Counted from the first letter of the stretch, positions 53,950 to 62,930 are shown. The stretch: DNA of 64,000 nt from Arthrobacter sp. OAP107 (GCF_040546765.1 NZ_JBEPOK010000001.1:1550001-1614000), one strand, 5' to 3'. The notes: a model not told the origin generated them from the letters alone. Program-made: numbers and translations.

Positions 53950-55377
53950 ATGAGCACTTCAACGGCGCCCCAGCCACCCGCCGACCCCCGTCCTCTTTCT
54001 CCCTCCGCCAGCACGGACGTGCCAGCCCGGCAGCTTGGCGGCCGTTTCGCCCGCCTCCCGGCGCTCGCAGGCAGGGAATTCCTGCCCATTGGCCTGTTTG
54101 CCCGCCTGCCCCTGGCGATGCTGACCCTGGGAACCCTCACCCTCGCCACCTCGGTCACCGGCTCGTATGCCGTCGGCGGCGCCACTGCCGGCGCCGTCGG
54201 TATCGGCTCGGCTGTCGGCGCGCCCATCCTCGGCTGGCTCGCCGACCGGCTCGGCCAGCGCCCGGTACTGCTGGTCTCGGCCGTCCTGAATGTCGCGGCC
54301 GTGCTTGCCGTCATCGCCACCGCATACCTGATTCCCGGGGTGCACGACGTCGGTGCCGCATGGGGCGTCATCGCGGCCGCATTGGCGGCGGGCCTCAGCT
54401 GCCCGCAGGTCGGCCCGCTGGCGCGTGTCCGCTGGATGGCCCTGACCGCCGAAAGCCGGCGTGCGGGGAACAGCTCCGAACTCGACGTCGCCTTGTCCTA
54501 CGAGAGCACAGCCGACGAACTGACCTTTGTGCTCGGGCCTGCCCTCGTGGGCGTCCTGGCCAGCCTGCTTGCCCCGTGGCTGCCGCTCGCCCTGGCCGCC
54601 GCGCTCACGCTCACGCTGGTTCCGGCTTTCGCCGTCCACCCCACCCACGCCGCCGTCCCGCGGCGGGCCGCCGCCGGCACCCGCGTCGACTGCGCCAACA
54701 CAGGAACGCCCAATACAGGAACGCCCAGTACGGAAAAGGCCAGTACGGCAAAGGCAAGTCCGGGCAGCGGAAGTGCCCCGACCCGGGCCCGCAGCCGTAT
54801 TGCCGGCCTGGCCGCCGTCGCACTTCCTGTCCTGGCCATGGTCTGCATGGGCACCTTTTTCGGCTCCACGCAGGCAGCTTTGAGCGCGTTTGCCGCCGGA
54901 TTCGCAACGTCAGAAGCGGCCGGACTCCTCTACGCCGTCATGGGGATCAGCTCGGCCGCGGCCGCGATCTCGGTGGCCTACTGGCCGGCCGGCTTTCCGG
55001 TGGCCGCCCGCTGGATCACCGGGGCGGCGGCGATGGCCGGCCTGTCGGCCCTGCTGTTCCTGCCCACCGACGGCTGTCGCATGGTGCTGGTGCTGCTTGC
55101 ACTGGGCCTGCCGGTGGGCCCGGTCATGGTCACGGCCTTTGCCATCGGCGGGCTGGTGGCACCGGCCGGCCGGCTGGCCACTGTGATGACGGCGCTCGCC
55201 AGCGGCATTGTCGCGGGCACCGCCCTTGGCTCCTCCATCGGCGGCCAGCTGGCGCAGGAAGGGGGCCATCAGGCGGCCTTCCTCGTCACGGCAGCCGCCG
55301 CGGCGGCACTGTTCGCTCTTGGCGCGGTGGCCGCCGTCGTCGTGCGTTCCCGGAAACGGACAGCTCAGGCGAGCTGA
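53950..55377 (+). CDS. MFS transporter
   Basis: About 475 residues from ATG 53950 with twelve hydrophobic segments. The motif-A-like loop is GWLADRLGQRPVLLVSAVLN between helices 2 and 3. A hydrophilic, repeat-containing loop sits in the middle of the protein. The start is uncertain: a strong GGAGGAGG lies 7 nt before an ATG at 53922, which opens a different frame, while ATG 53950 has no evident ribosome-binding site. The 3' end overlaps the convergent iclR gene by 13 nt. Substrate unknown. Confidence 0.8.
   Translation: MSTSTAPQPPADPRPLSPSASTDVPARQLGGRFARLPALAGREFLPIGLFARLPLAMLTLGTLTLATSVTGSYAVGGATAGAVGIGSAVGAPILGWLADRLGQRPVLLVSAVLNVAAVLAVIATAYLIPGVHDVGAAWGVIAAALAAGLSCPQVGPLARVRWMALTAESRRAGNSSELDVALSYESTADELTFVLGPALVGVLASLLAPWLPLALAAALTLTLVPAFAVHPTHAAVPRRAAAGTRVDCANTGTPNTGTPSTEKASTAKASPGSGSAPTRARSRIAGLAAVALPVLAMVCMGTFFGSTQAALSAFAAGFATSEAAGLLYAVMGISSAAAAISVAYWPAGFPVAARWITGAAAMAGLSALLFLPTDGCRMVLVLLALGLPVGPVMVTAFAIGGLVAPAGRLATVMTALASGIVAGTALGSSIGGQLAQEGGHQAAFLVTAAAAAALFALGAVAAVVVRSRKRTAQAS
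54697..54756 (+). repeat. 15-bp tandem repeat inside the MFS transporter gene
   Basis: Four units of 15 bp starting at 54697, 54712, 54727 and 54742; the first two differ at one base, the last two are more diverged. They encode NTGTP, NTGTP, STEKA and STAKA in the central cytoplasmic loop. Confidence 0.85.
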
Positions 55378-56099
55378 CCTTCAATCCGGGCCGCGCTGGC
55401 GGTCAGGGCCGCGGCCACTTCCGCCGGATCCTGCGACGAACGGATATAGACGACGGCGACCGCTGCCGGGCGTCCGCCCGGCACCCGGACCGGTGCGGCA
55501 AGGGAGGAAACCCCGGCGATCACCTCGTCGTGGCTTGCCGCGTAACCGAGCTTCCGCGCCTCGGCAGCTTCGGGGCGGTAGGGCACGGCGGGAGCCAGCT
55601 GGCTCCACTCGTGCTCCGTCAGGGCGGACTGGATGGCGATCCCGGGGGCGCCGGAGCTGATCGGATGGCGGGACCCCGGATGCTGCACCACGGTGGCCGC
55701 CGAATGCCGGGGTTCCACCGTCACCAGCGTTACGCAGTCCTGGTGGTCCCACACCGCCACGAAGGCCGTCATGTTGAGTGAGTTGGCCAGCTGGGTCAGT
55801 TCCGGAAGCGCCGCCGTCTGGAGGTTCCGCGAAACGCCGCGCGCCAGCACCGCGAGCCCCGGCCCGGGCTGGACGCGGCCGGCGTCGTCGCGCACCAGCA
55901 GGGAATGGTCCTCGAGGGTCCGAAGAATCCGGTAGGCAACGGAACGGTGCACGCCCATGGCCTCCGAAAGCTCGGCGATGGTCAGCGGACGGTCGGCTTC
56001 GGCAAGGATTTCCAAGGCCCGGATGCCCCGGGAGAGGGTCTGCGATGGGGAAGCCTGGGCGGGTGCAACCTGCGTTGCGGCACCGGCGTTGGGAGTCAT
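55365..56099 (-). CDS. IclR-family transcriptional regulator
   Basis: 244 residues. N-terminal winged helix (SQTLSRGIRALEILAEADRP, LTIAELSEAMGVHRSVAYRI) and a C-terminal GAF-like ligand domain (LNMTAFVAVWDHQDCVTLVT, HPISSGAPGIAIQSAL, GYAASHDEVIAGVSSLAAPV). ATG 56099 is preferred over 56108 because TAGGAT lies 7 nt before it and overlaps the latter. It is divergent from a flavin reductase and monooxygenase pair, with operator-like sites between, so it probably controls them. Confidence 0.92.
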   Translation of the reverse strand: MTPNAGAATQVAPAQASPSQTLSRGIRALEILAEADRPLTIAELSEAMGVHRSVAYRILRTLEDHSLLVRDDAGRVQPGPGLAVLARGVSRNLQTAALPELTQLANSLNMTAFVAVWDHQDCVTLVTVEPRHSAATVVQHPGSRHPISSGAPGIAIQSALTEHEWSQLAPAVPYRPEAAEARKLGYAASHDEVIAGVSSLAAPVRVPGGRPAAVAVVYIRSSQDPAEVAAALTASAARIEGQLA

Positions 56100-56106
56100 G
56101 CTGTCC

Positions 56107-56112
56107 ATCCTA
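56107..56112 (-). promoter_or_regulatory. -10 box of the iclR-type gene (leaderless)
   Basis: TAGGAT on the minus strand lies 7 nt before ATG 56099. Confidence 0.5.
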
Positions 56113-56154
56113 GGCAGGTAAGCGGGGCGCCAGCCAAAAGGGCTTGTGTGCCCC

Positions 56155-56221
56155 GTTCCATTGGGCTACCGTTCCATATAGGAACCGCCTGTTCAACTAT
56201 GGAACAGTAGATCTACGGAAC
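56155..56221. promoter_or_regulatory. Operator cluster for the IclR-type regulator
   Basis: Two palindrome-like sites, GTTCCATATAGGAAC (56171-56185) and GTTCAACTATGGAAC (56191-56205), have centres exactly 20 bp apart, two helical turns. They are flanked by the half sites GTTCCA at 56155 and GGAAC at 56217-56221. The sites lie between the regulator and the genes it probably controls. Confidence 0.7.
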
Positions 56222-56280
56222 AGTTTAGAGCGACTGCGGCACGATGCGCCAGAGACAGGGACCGCGCACCCGAAGGATCA

Positions 56281-56814
56281 ATGATGACGGCCTTTCCAGC
56301 AGCTGGCCCCGGTGTTCCGGGCAGAACGTCGGTGCCCCGCGACCACCGCTTCCGCGGCAGCCTTGGCCGGTTCGCCACCGGGGTCGCCATCGTCACCTTC
56401 GACGGCGTCACCAAGCGGCACGGCATCACTGTCAACTCCTTCACGGCAGTCTCCATGGACCCGCCGCTGGTCCTGGCCAGCATCGCCCGCACCGCCAAAG
56501 CCCACGACGAGCTGGCCGGCCGGCCCTTCACCGTCAACATCCTGGGGGCCGAGCAGCGGCAGCTGGCCCTGCACTTCGCGGGTCGTCCCGGGCCGGAGCC
56601 CCGCTGGGTGGAAGGGGCAACGGCGCCCCGGCTCTCCGGCGTCCTTGCCTATTTCGAATGCCGGCCGTGGGCGGCATACGACGGCGGCGACCACACCCTC
56701 TATATCGGTGAGGTGCTGGATTTCGACCACCGCAACGGCGACGCCCTGGCGTTCGCCAACAGCGCCTTCACCACCATCCCGGAGAGCCAGCTGGGGATAG
56801 AGGACCTGCTGTAG
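56281..56814 (+). CDS. Flavin reductase (HpaC-like component)
   Basis: 177-residue flavin reductase-like domain that supplies reduced flavin to a partner monooxygenase. Conserved parts: FRGSLGRFATGVAIVTFDG, GITVNSFTAVSMDPPLVLAS, PFTVNILGAEQRQLALHFAG and DHTLYIGEVLDFDH. Two adjacent ATGs (56281, 56284) follow GAAGGA. The monooxygenase gene starts 53 nt downstream. Confidence 0.9.
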   Translation: MMTAFPAAGPGVPGRTSVPRDHRFRGSLGRFATGVAIVTFDGVTKRHGITVNSFTAVSMDPPLVLASIARTAKAHDELAGRPFTVNILGAEQRQLALHFAGRPGPEPRWVEGATAPRLSGVLAYFECRPWAAYDGGDHTLYIGEVLDFDHRNGDALAFANSAFTTIPESQLGIEDLL

Positions 56815-56867
56815 GCGGCGCATTTCCATCATCACAAATGACAGTTCAACGACGACTGGAGGCAGCA

Positions 56868-58322
56868 ATGGGCATCAGGACCGGCCAGCAGTACCTGGAC
56901 AAACTCAATGCGATGACCCCGCACATCGCGATCGACGGCGAGGTGGTCAGCGAAAAAGTTGCCGAACACCCGGCTTTCCGCAACGTTGCCCGGCAGTACG
57001 CGAAGCTGTTCGACATGCAGCACGACCGCCGCTACCAGGACGGGCTGACCTACACCTCACCGACCACGGGCGACCTCGTCAACGCGTCCTTCCTGGTGCC
57101 CCGGACCATCGACGACCTGCAGCACCGGCGCCGGGCGACCTCCACCTGGGCAGAGGCGACCAACGGGTTCCTCGGCCGAACCGGCGACTACATGAACTCC
57201 GCGCTCACCGCCCTGGGCGCGGCCGGGAAGTGGTTCGCCCAGGCGGATCCGAAGTTCGCCGAGAACATCGGCAACTACTACGAATGGGCGCGGGAAAACG
57301 ACATGCTCGCAACCCATACGCTGATCCCGCCGCAGGTGAACAGGTCTGTATCCGGCTCGGAGCAGCTGGGCGGGCAGCTCACGGCCCACATCGTGGCGGA
57401 ACGCGACGGCGGCATCGTGGTCCGCGGCGCCCGCATGCTCGCCACGATCGCGCCCATCGCCGACGAGCTGCTGGTCTTCCCGTCCACGGTGCTGCGCGGC
57501 ACGCCGGAGGATGCACCGTATTCCTTCGCCTTCGCCATTCCCAATGACGCGCCGGGGCTCCGGTACCTCTGCCGGACCTCGCTGTACAACGGCGGCAGCA
57601 TCCACGATGAACCGCTGGCGTCCCGCTACGAGGAAATGGACGCCGTGGCGGTCTTTGATGACGTCTTCGTTCCCGGCGACCGCATCTTCATGCTGGGAAA
57701 TCCGCAGCTCTGCAACTCGTTCTACGCCGAGACCGGGGCCGGCGCCCTCATGACCCACCAGGTTGTCACCCGGACCATCGCCAAGAGTGAGTTCTTCCTG
57801 GGCCTGGCCTCCGAACTCGCCGACTCGATCGGCATCGACGGGTTCCAGCACATCCAGGAGGACATCGCCGAACTGATCATCGACGTCGAAATCGGCAAGG
57901 CGCTGGTCCGTGCGTCCGAGGCCGACGCCGAACCCAACGAGGCCGGCATGATGCTCCCCAAGTGGACCACCCTCAACGCTGCCCGCAACTGGTACCCGAA
58001 GATGGCGCAGCGTTTTCCGCAGATCATCCGGAAATTCTCCGCGTCGGGGCTGATGGCCCTGCCCGGCGAAGCGGACGTCAACGGCGATGCCCGGGCGGAC
58101 ATCGACCTGTACCTGCAGGGGAAGACGCTGACCGGGCCCGAGCGCGTCCGGCTGTTCAAGCTCGCGTTCGACGCCTCGATCTCGGGATTCTCCGGCCGGC
58201 AGTCGCTGTACGAGTACTTCTTCTTCGGGGATCCGGTCCGGATGGCCGGGGCGCTGGTCAACACCTATGACCGCGAACCGGCCCGGGCGAGGGTGCGGGA
58301 GTTCCTGCACCGGACCGACTGA
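56868..58322 (+). CDS. FADH2-dependent monooxygenase (HpaB family)
   Basis: 484-residue member of the 4-hydroxyphenylacetate 3-hydroxylase large-component family, which hydroxylates or dehalogenates phenolic compounds with FADH2 and oxygen. MGIRTGQQYLDKLNAM, YARENDMLATHTLIPPQVNR-type ENDMLATHTLIPPQVNRS, VFDDVFVPGDRIFML and the C-terminal SGRQSLYEYFFFGDPVR are family features. GGAGG is 8 nt before ATG 56868; the upstream in-frame ATG at 56838 has none. With HpaC-like and MHS genes next to it, uptake and attack of an aromatic acid is likely; the substrate is not deducible. Confidence 0.88.
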   Translation: MGIRTGQQYLDKLNAMTPHIAIDGEVVSEKVAEHPAFRNVARQYAKLFDMQHDRRYQDGLTYTSPTTGDLVNASFLVPRTIDDLQHRRRATSTWAEATNGFLGRTGDYMNSALTALGAAGKWFAQADPKFAENIGNYYEWARENDMLATHTLIPPQVNRSVSGSEQLGGQLTAHIVAERDGGIVVRGARMLATIAPIADELLVFPSTVLRGTPEDAPYSFAFAIPNDAPGLRYLCRTSLYNGGSIHDEPLASRYEEMDAVAVFDDVFVPGDRIFMLGNPQLCNSFYAETGAGALMTHQVVTRTIAKSEFFLGLASELADSIGIDGFQHIQEDIAELIIDVEIGKALVRASEADAEPNEAGMMLPKWTTLNAARNWYPKMAQRFPQIIRKFSASGLMALPGEADVNGDARADIDLYLQGKTLTGPERVRLFKLAFDASISGFSGRQSLYEYFFFGDPVRMAGALVNTYDREPARARVREFLHRTD

Positions 58323-58366
58323 GGGGTGCGCCAAATCACACTTCCGTAGTATCCTCACACTAACTG

Positions 58367-58380
58367 ACCGTTCGATCGGT
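58367..58380. promoter_or_regulatory. TetR-type operator upstream of the MHS transporter
   Basis: ACCGTTCGATCGGT is a palindrome in 12 of 14 positions, of the kind bound by TetR-family repressors (CCGNTCGNNCGG). It lies 60 nt before the transporter gene. No TetR gene is visible in the window. Confidence 0.5.
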
Positions 58381-58439
58381 AAATCGGCCAGCTCTTCATC
58401 ACCGCCGGCAGTAGCACTGCCCCCACCCACGGAGTTTCA

Positions 58440-59771
58440 ATGACCGCAGCTTCACACGTCGATTCAGAGGCGGGCCCCAGCAGCAAGCGTGAGGAACGGA
58501 AAGTCCTCGCCGGCACGCTGGTGGGCACAACCATCGAATGGTACGACTTCTTCATCTTTGCCCAGCTGACCGCAACGCTGCTATCGCCACTGTTCCTGGC
58601 ACCGCTGAACGAATCCAACCCGGGCCTGGCGCAGATCCTCTCCTTCGCCCTGATCGGCATCAGCTTCCTCTTCCGCCCCCTCGGCGCCATCGTTGCCGGG
58701 CACCTGGGCGACCGCCTGGGCCGCAAGGCCATGCTGGTCTTCACACTCATCATGATGGGAGCAGCAACGGCGCTGATCGGCATGCTGCCCACCTATGGCC
58801 AGATCGGCGCCTGGGCTCCGATCCTGCTCATCCTCCTGCGCGTGCTGCAGGGCTTCTCCGCCGGCGGTGAATGGGGCGGCGCGGCCCTGATGGCAGTGGA
58901 ACACGCCCCCAAGAGCAAGCGCGGCCTGTTCGGCGCCTACCCGCAAATTGGCGTTCCAGTGGGCATGATCCTGGCCACCGGGCTGTTGTTCTTCCTCAAC
59001 ACCGGCATGTCCAAGGAAGACTTCTCGTCGTGGGGCTGGCGCGTTCCGTTCCTGCTCTCCATCGTGCTGATCGTGGTGGGCTACATTATCCGCCGCGCAG
59101 TGGGTGAAAGCCCGGTTTTCAAGGAAATGACTGCCCGCAAGGAAGAAAGCAAGGCCCCGCTCGGCGAACTCATCCGGAGCCACAAGAAGGCCGTCCTCTA
59201 CTCCACCATGATCTTCATCGGCAACAACGCGGCCGGCTACCTCCTGATTGCCTTCTTCATCGCCTATGCCACGCGGACGCTGAAGATGCCCACACCGCAG
59301 ATCCTGCTGGCCACCACGCTGGCATCCTTCGGCTGGCTGATTTTCACCCTGGTGGGCGGCTGGCTCTCGGACAGGATCGGCCGCGTCAAAACCTTCCTGA
59401 CCGGCTACGCGATCATTTTCGCCTGGATGATCCCCATGTTCGCCCTCATCGACACGAAGAACATCATGCTCTACGGCGTGGCGCTGTTCGTCCTCACGGT
59501 GGGCCTGGGCCTGTCCTATGGCCCCATGTCCGCCATGTACGCGGAGATGTTCCCGGCCAACGTGCGGTACTCAGGCATCTCGATCGGCTACGCCTTCGGC
59601 GCCATCCTGGGCGGTGCGTTCGCCGCCACCATCGCCGAGTCGCTCCTGCAGAGCACCAAATGGACCGGCTCCATCGGCATCTACATCATGATCCTGTGCG
59701 TCATTTCGGGCATCGGAGTGATCCTGGCGAAGGAGACCCGCGGCCGGGCGCTCGGGGTCAGCCGGCACTAG
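58440..59771 (+). CDS. MFS transporter, metabolite:H+ symporter (MHS) family
   Basis: 443 residues with twelve membrane segments. MHS hallmarks are the N-terminal TTIEWYDFFIFAQLTATLLS, GHLGDRLGRKAMLVFTL (motif A), QGFSAGGEWGGAALMAVEHA and the C-terminal GYAFGAILGGAFAATIAESL. Family members import citrate, proline/betaine, shikimate or aromatic acids with protons. Position after the monooxygenase suggests it imports that substrate. CGGAG precedes the ATG; the stop overlaps the convergent gene by 4 nt. Confidence 0.9.
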   Translation: MTAASHVDSEAGPSSKREERKVLAGTLVGTTIEWYDFFIFAQLTATLLSPLFLAPLNESNPGLAQILSFALIGISFLFRPLGAIVAGHLGDRLGRKAMLVFTLIMMGAATALIGMLPTYGQIGAWAPILLILLRVLQGFSAGGEWGGAALMAVEHAPKSKRGLFGAYPQIGVPVGMILATGLLFFLNTGMSKEDFSSWGWRVPFLLSIVLIVVGYIIRRAVGESPVFKEMTARKEESKAPLGELIRSHKKAVLYSTMIFIGNNAAGYLLIAFFIAYATRTLKMPTPQILLATTLASFGWLIFTLVGGWLSDRIGRVKTFLTGYAIIFAWMIPMFALIDTKNIMLYGVALFVLTVGLGLSYGPMSAMYAEMFPANVRYSGISIGYAFGAILGGAFAATIAESLLQSTKWTGSIGIYIMILCVISGIGVILAKETRGRALGVSRH

Positions 59772-60421
59772 ATGCGGGCGCCATGCAGCACGGCTATGGC
59801 GTCCTCGTCGCTCAGTTGGTCAAAGCGCCGGTAAAAGGCGCCCACGGCCCGGAATCTTCCCGGCAGGTGGAGGCACAGAACATTGCACACCCGGGACAGT
59901 GACTTCTCCGCCTCGATCGAACCGACGGGTGCGGCGGCAACTACCGCTGCCGCACCGGCCATCCGTACCGCTTCGACCGCTGCCCGCATAGTGGCCCCTG
60001 TCGCCAGACCGTCGTCCACCAGCAGGGCCGTCTTGCCGTGGATGTCGTGGTCCACGGCCGGGTAGCTGTCGGCCCGGCGCATCAGTTCGGCCCGCTCCCG
60101 GCGCTCCACCTGGTCGAGCCACTCCTGCCGCACGCCGTCGTCGAGAATCCTTTCAACGAGCGGCCTGTTGAGCAGGCGGACGATCCTTCCGCCCGAGTAG
60201 GCCAGCGCGCCGAATGCGGTCTCGTCGTGGCCCGGAATGCCCAGCTTGCGGACCAGCAGGGCCCCGAACGGCAGGTGAAGGACCTCAGCCGCGGCGGCGG
60301 CCACCGGGATGCCGCCGCGGGCCAGGCCCAGCACCATGGTGTCCGGGCGCTCGCGGAATTGCGGAAGGGCGGCTGCAAGCTGCCGTCCTGCATCTTCCCG
60401 GTCCTCAAAAACCATGGCCAT
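59768..60421 (-). CDS. Phosphoribosyltransferase-fold protein
   Basis: 217 residues of type I phosphoribosyltransferase fold. The PRPP loop is LLVDDGLATGATMRAAVEAV, preceded by VLGLARGGIPVAAAAAEVL and GALLVRKLGIPGHDETAFGA. Such proteins are often annotated as phosphoribosyltransferases or hydrolase-like proteins of unknown acceptor; some are fused to dienelactone hydrolase. GAGGAAC precedes the ATG at 60421. Confidence 0.8.
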   Translation of the reverse strand: MAMVFEDREDAGRQLAAALPQFRERPDTMVLGLARGGIPVAAAAAEVLHLPFGALLVRKLGIPGHDETAFGALAYSGGRIVRLLNRPLVERILDDGVRQEWLDQVERRERAELMRRADSYPAVDHDIHGKTALLVDDGLATGATMRAAVEAVRMAGAAAVVAAAPVGSIEAEKSLSRVCNVLCLHLPGRFRAVGAFYRRFDQLSDEDAIAVLHGARI

Positions 60422-60488
60422 GGGTTCCTCTTCCGGTGTCTCCGCCCCCCAAAGTCCAGCCTACGCCCGTCGGCTCCGGCGGGAGCCG

Positions 60489-61316
60489 CTAGCTGCCGAG
60501 GAACGCGATGGCCGCCTGCTTGAAGGCGCGGCTGGTGATCGCATTGGTGTGCGTGCGCCCCGGCAGGACCAGTTGCTCTGCCATGGAGCCGGCCTTCAGG
60601 GCCAGGTCGGCGAGCTGCGGCATGGACGCGGCGCGTTCGTCATTTTCACCGGCCACCAGCAGGACCGGCATGTGCGGCACGGCCTCCGCGGGGTCGTACG
60701 GTTCCAGCTTGATGGCTTCCACCAGGGAAAGCAGTGCGAAGATGTTGTTGCTCGGCAGCGCCTGCGCCATGCTCAGGAGCCCGGCCGTGGACGAGTCCTC
60801 AATGGGCGTGCCGTCGGCAAGGTACCGCTGGGCGGCCACGAGGTCGAAGGCCGCCAGCGGGTCGGCCATGTTCGGGCCGCCCAGCACCAGCCGGTGGACC
60901 AGCTCCGGCTGGGTGGCGCCGAACTCCCAGGCGAGCCGGGAACCGAGGGAATAGCCCACCACGTCCAGCCCGCTGGCAGGGTCACCCTCGCGCAAGGGCC
61001 GGGCGCCGGCGTCGAACGCTATCTGCAGGAGGTCAGCCCTGATCCTGCTGGGGGAGTAGGAGTCCATGTCCTCCGGCGCCCCGCTCCGGCCGTGGCCGGG
61101 AAGATCGACGGTGATGACGCGGCGGCCAGCCTCCAGGAGCGCAGGGATCCAGCCCGTGTCCTCCCAGTTCAGCTTGCTGGACGCGGAGAAGCCGTGAATG
61201 AGGAGGATGGGGCGGAGGCCGGCGTCGTTCGTGGGGTCATGCACCTCGACGTATAGCTGCGGGTCGGTGCCCTCGACCGTGTGGGAGTGCTGTTCGCCGG
61301 TGTGTCTGCCGCTCAT
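60489..61316 (-). CDS. Alpha/beta hydrolase
   Basis: 275-residue serine hydrolase. HGFSASSKLNWEDTG forms the oxyanion loop, DLPGHGRSGAPEDMDSY follows, the nucleophile is in VVGYSLGSRLAWEFG, the acid in VAGENDERAASM and the His in PGRTHTNAITS. ATG 61316 is chosen; a TTG at 61334 (with GAGGACTGAGG between) is less likely. Substrate unknown. Confidence 0.82.
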   Translation of the reverse strand: MSGRHTGEQHSHTVEGTDPQLYVEVHDPTNDAGLRPILLIHGFSASSKLNWEDTGWIPALLEAGRRVITVDLPGHGRSGAPEDMDSYSPSRIRADLLQIAFDAGARPLREGDPASGLDVVGYSLGSRLAWEFGATQPELVHRLVLGGPNMADPLAAFDLVAAQRYLADGTPIEDSSTAGLLSMAQALPSNNIFALLSLVEAIKLEPYDPAEAVPHMPVLLVAGENDERAASMPQLADLALKAGSMAEQLVLPGRTHTNAITSRAFKQAAIAFLGS

Positions 61317-61436
61317 CGCCTCAGTCCTCGTCAAGTCTCATCCTCGTCAGGTGCAGGGCTCGCCGGGACTGCTTCGTCGCCGGTCCGCCGTGGATGGGCA
61401 CCACTCTACCTGCCTGGGGACCGGGCAAATCCACGG

Positions 61437-62819
61437 CTAGGAGAGCCGGGCGCGCCGGGATGCCGCGAAGCGGGCCCCCGCCCAGCAGGCGCCGGCGATG
61501 CCGGCAATCAGCAGCAGCGTGCTGATCAGCTGGACGCGGCTGCTCTCGGCGCTGAAGCCCACCGCGAACACCAGTCCGAGCAGCACGAGGCCGAACACGG
61601 TGAGCCCGGGAAAGCCCTTCATCCGCAGCGGCAGGGCAGTGCCGTCGCGGTCCGCCCGCCGGCGCAGGATGAGCTGGGAGACCAGCGCCGAGCCCCAGAC
61701 CACGAGGCAGGTGGACCCGACGAGCTGGAACAGGGCGGGCAGGATGCGTCCGGGGAACAGCAGTTCCAGGACCGTGGCGATGAAGCCGAACGCGACGGAG
61801 ACGCCGACGGCGATCATCGGCACCCCCGCGCCGCTGAGCCGGGACAGGAAGCCGGGAGCCTCGCCGCGCTCTGCGAGCGAGAACACCATGCGGGACGCCC
61901 CGTACAGGTTGGCGTTCAGGGCGGACAGCAGGGCGACGACGGCCACCAGGGTGATGGCGGTGGCGGCACCGGGGATGCGGGCGGCATCCAGGACGCCTGC
62001 GAACGGCGAGGACAGGGCCTCCGACGTGGCGGGCAGGACGGCGGCGATCACGAAGACGGAGCCGATGTAAAAGACCAGGATCCGCCACACCACCGTGCGG
62101 ATGGCCTTGGTGACGCTGTGCTCGGGGTCTTCGGTCTCAGCGGCCGCGACGCTCACGATCTCCGTGCCGCCAAAGGCGAAGATCACCACGAACAGTGCCG
62201 TGGCAATGCCGCCGAGGCCGGAGGGCGCGAAGCCTCCGGTGATGTTGGCCAGCCCCGGGGATGCCGCCTCCGGCAGGAGCCCGAGGAGCAGCGCGGCGCC
62301 GACGCCGAGGAACAGGACGATGGCGGTCACCTTGAGAATGGCAAACCAGAACTCGAACTCGCCGAAGTTCTTCACCCCGGCGAGGTTGATGCCCGTGAAC
62401 ACCACCATGAAGACCAGCGCGAGTGCCCATACCGGAACCACCGGCCAGACGGAAAACAGCAGCCCTGCCGCACCGAGCGCCTCGGCGGCGATGACCACCA
62501 CCAGCTGCAGCCACCAGAGCCAGCCCACGGTTGCCCCGGCGGTCCTGCCCATGGCACGTTCGGCGTAAACGGAGAAGGCGCCGCTGCTGGGGTTGGCTGC
62601 CGCCATCTCGCCGAGCGCCCACATGACGAGGATGATGAGGGTGCCGGCCACAAGGTAGGAAACCAGGACTGCGGGGCCGGCTGCCTGGACGCCGGCGCCT
62701 GAGCCCAGGAAGAGCCCGGCGCCTATGGCGCTGCCCAGGCCCATCATGGTCAGCTGGCGGGGCTTCATGCTGTGGCGGAGCTGGACTGCCGGCCGCTCTG
62801 CCGTGGACTTCATCGTCAT
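61437..62819 (-). CDS. Amino-acid permease (APC superfamily)
   Basis: 460 residues with twelve membrane segments. The AAT-family start MKPRQLTMMGLGSAIGAGLF and unwound helix 1 GSGAG, plus GGTEIVSVAAAETEDPEHSV and RVFSLAERGEAPGFLSRL-type GASRMVFSLAERGEAPGF, match proline/GABA/aromatic amino-acid permeases. ATG 62819 has GAAGG at 8 nt; ATG 62813 is an alternative. It is divergent from the NrtR-type gene. Substrate uncertain. Confidence 0.88.
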   Translation of the reverse strand: MTMKSTAERPAVQLRHSMKPRQLTMMGLGSAIGAGLFLGSGAGVQAAGPAVLVSYLVAGTLIILVMWALGEMAAANPSSGAFSVYAERAMGRTAGATVGWLWWLQLVVVIAAEALGAAGLLFSVWPVVPVWALALVFMVVFTGINLAGVKNFGEFEFWFAILKVTAIVLFLGVGAALLLGLLPEAASPGLANITGGFAPSGLGGIATALFVVIFAFGGTEIVSVAAAETEDPEHSVTKAIRTVVWRILVFYIGSVFVIAAVLPATSEALSSPFAGVLDAARIPGAATAITLVAVVALLSALNANLYGASRMVFSLAERGEAPGFLSRLSGAGVPMIAVGVSVAFGFIATVLELLFPGRILPALFQLVGSTCLVVWGSALVSQLILRRRADRDGTALPLRMKGFPGLTVFGLVLLGLVFAVGFSAESSRVQLISTLLLIAGIAGACWAGARFAASRRARLS

Positions 62820-62930
62820 GCTGCGTACCTTCTTGGGGTTGGGGACTGGTCCTTTTGGGACCTTTCGAATTTACACCCAACTTTCGCGAAACATTTTGTA
62901 TCCCGGGCAACCGCCCGTAGAATCAGTTTG

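Noticed and set aside
53922..55781. A 619-codon plus-strand open frame overlapping the MFS transporter
   Set aside because: Its translation is Arg/Pro/Ala-rich without hydrophobic segments or motifs and runs on into the antisense of iclR; it is a shadow frame of a high-GC gene, apart from its well-placed ribosome-binding site noted as a finding.
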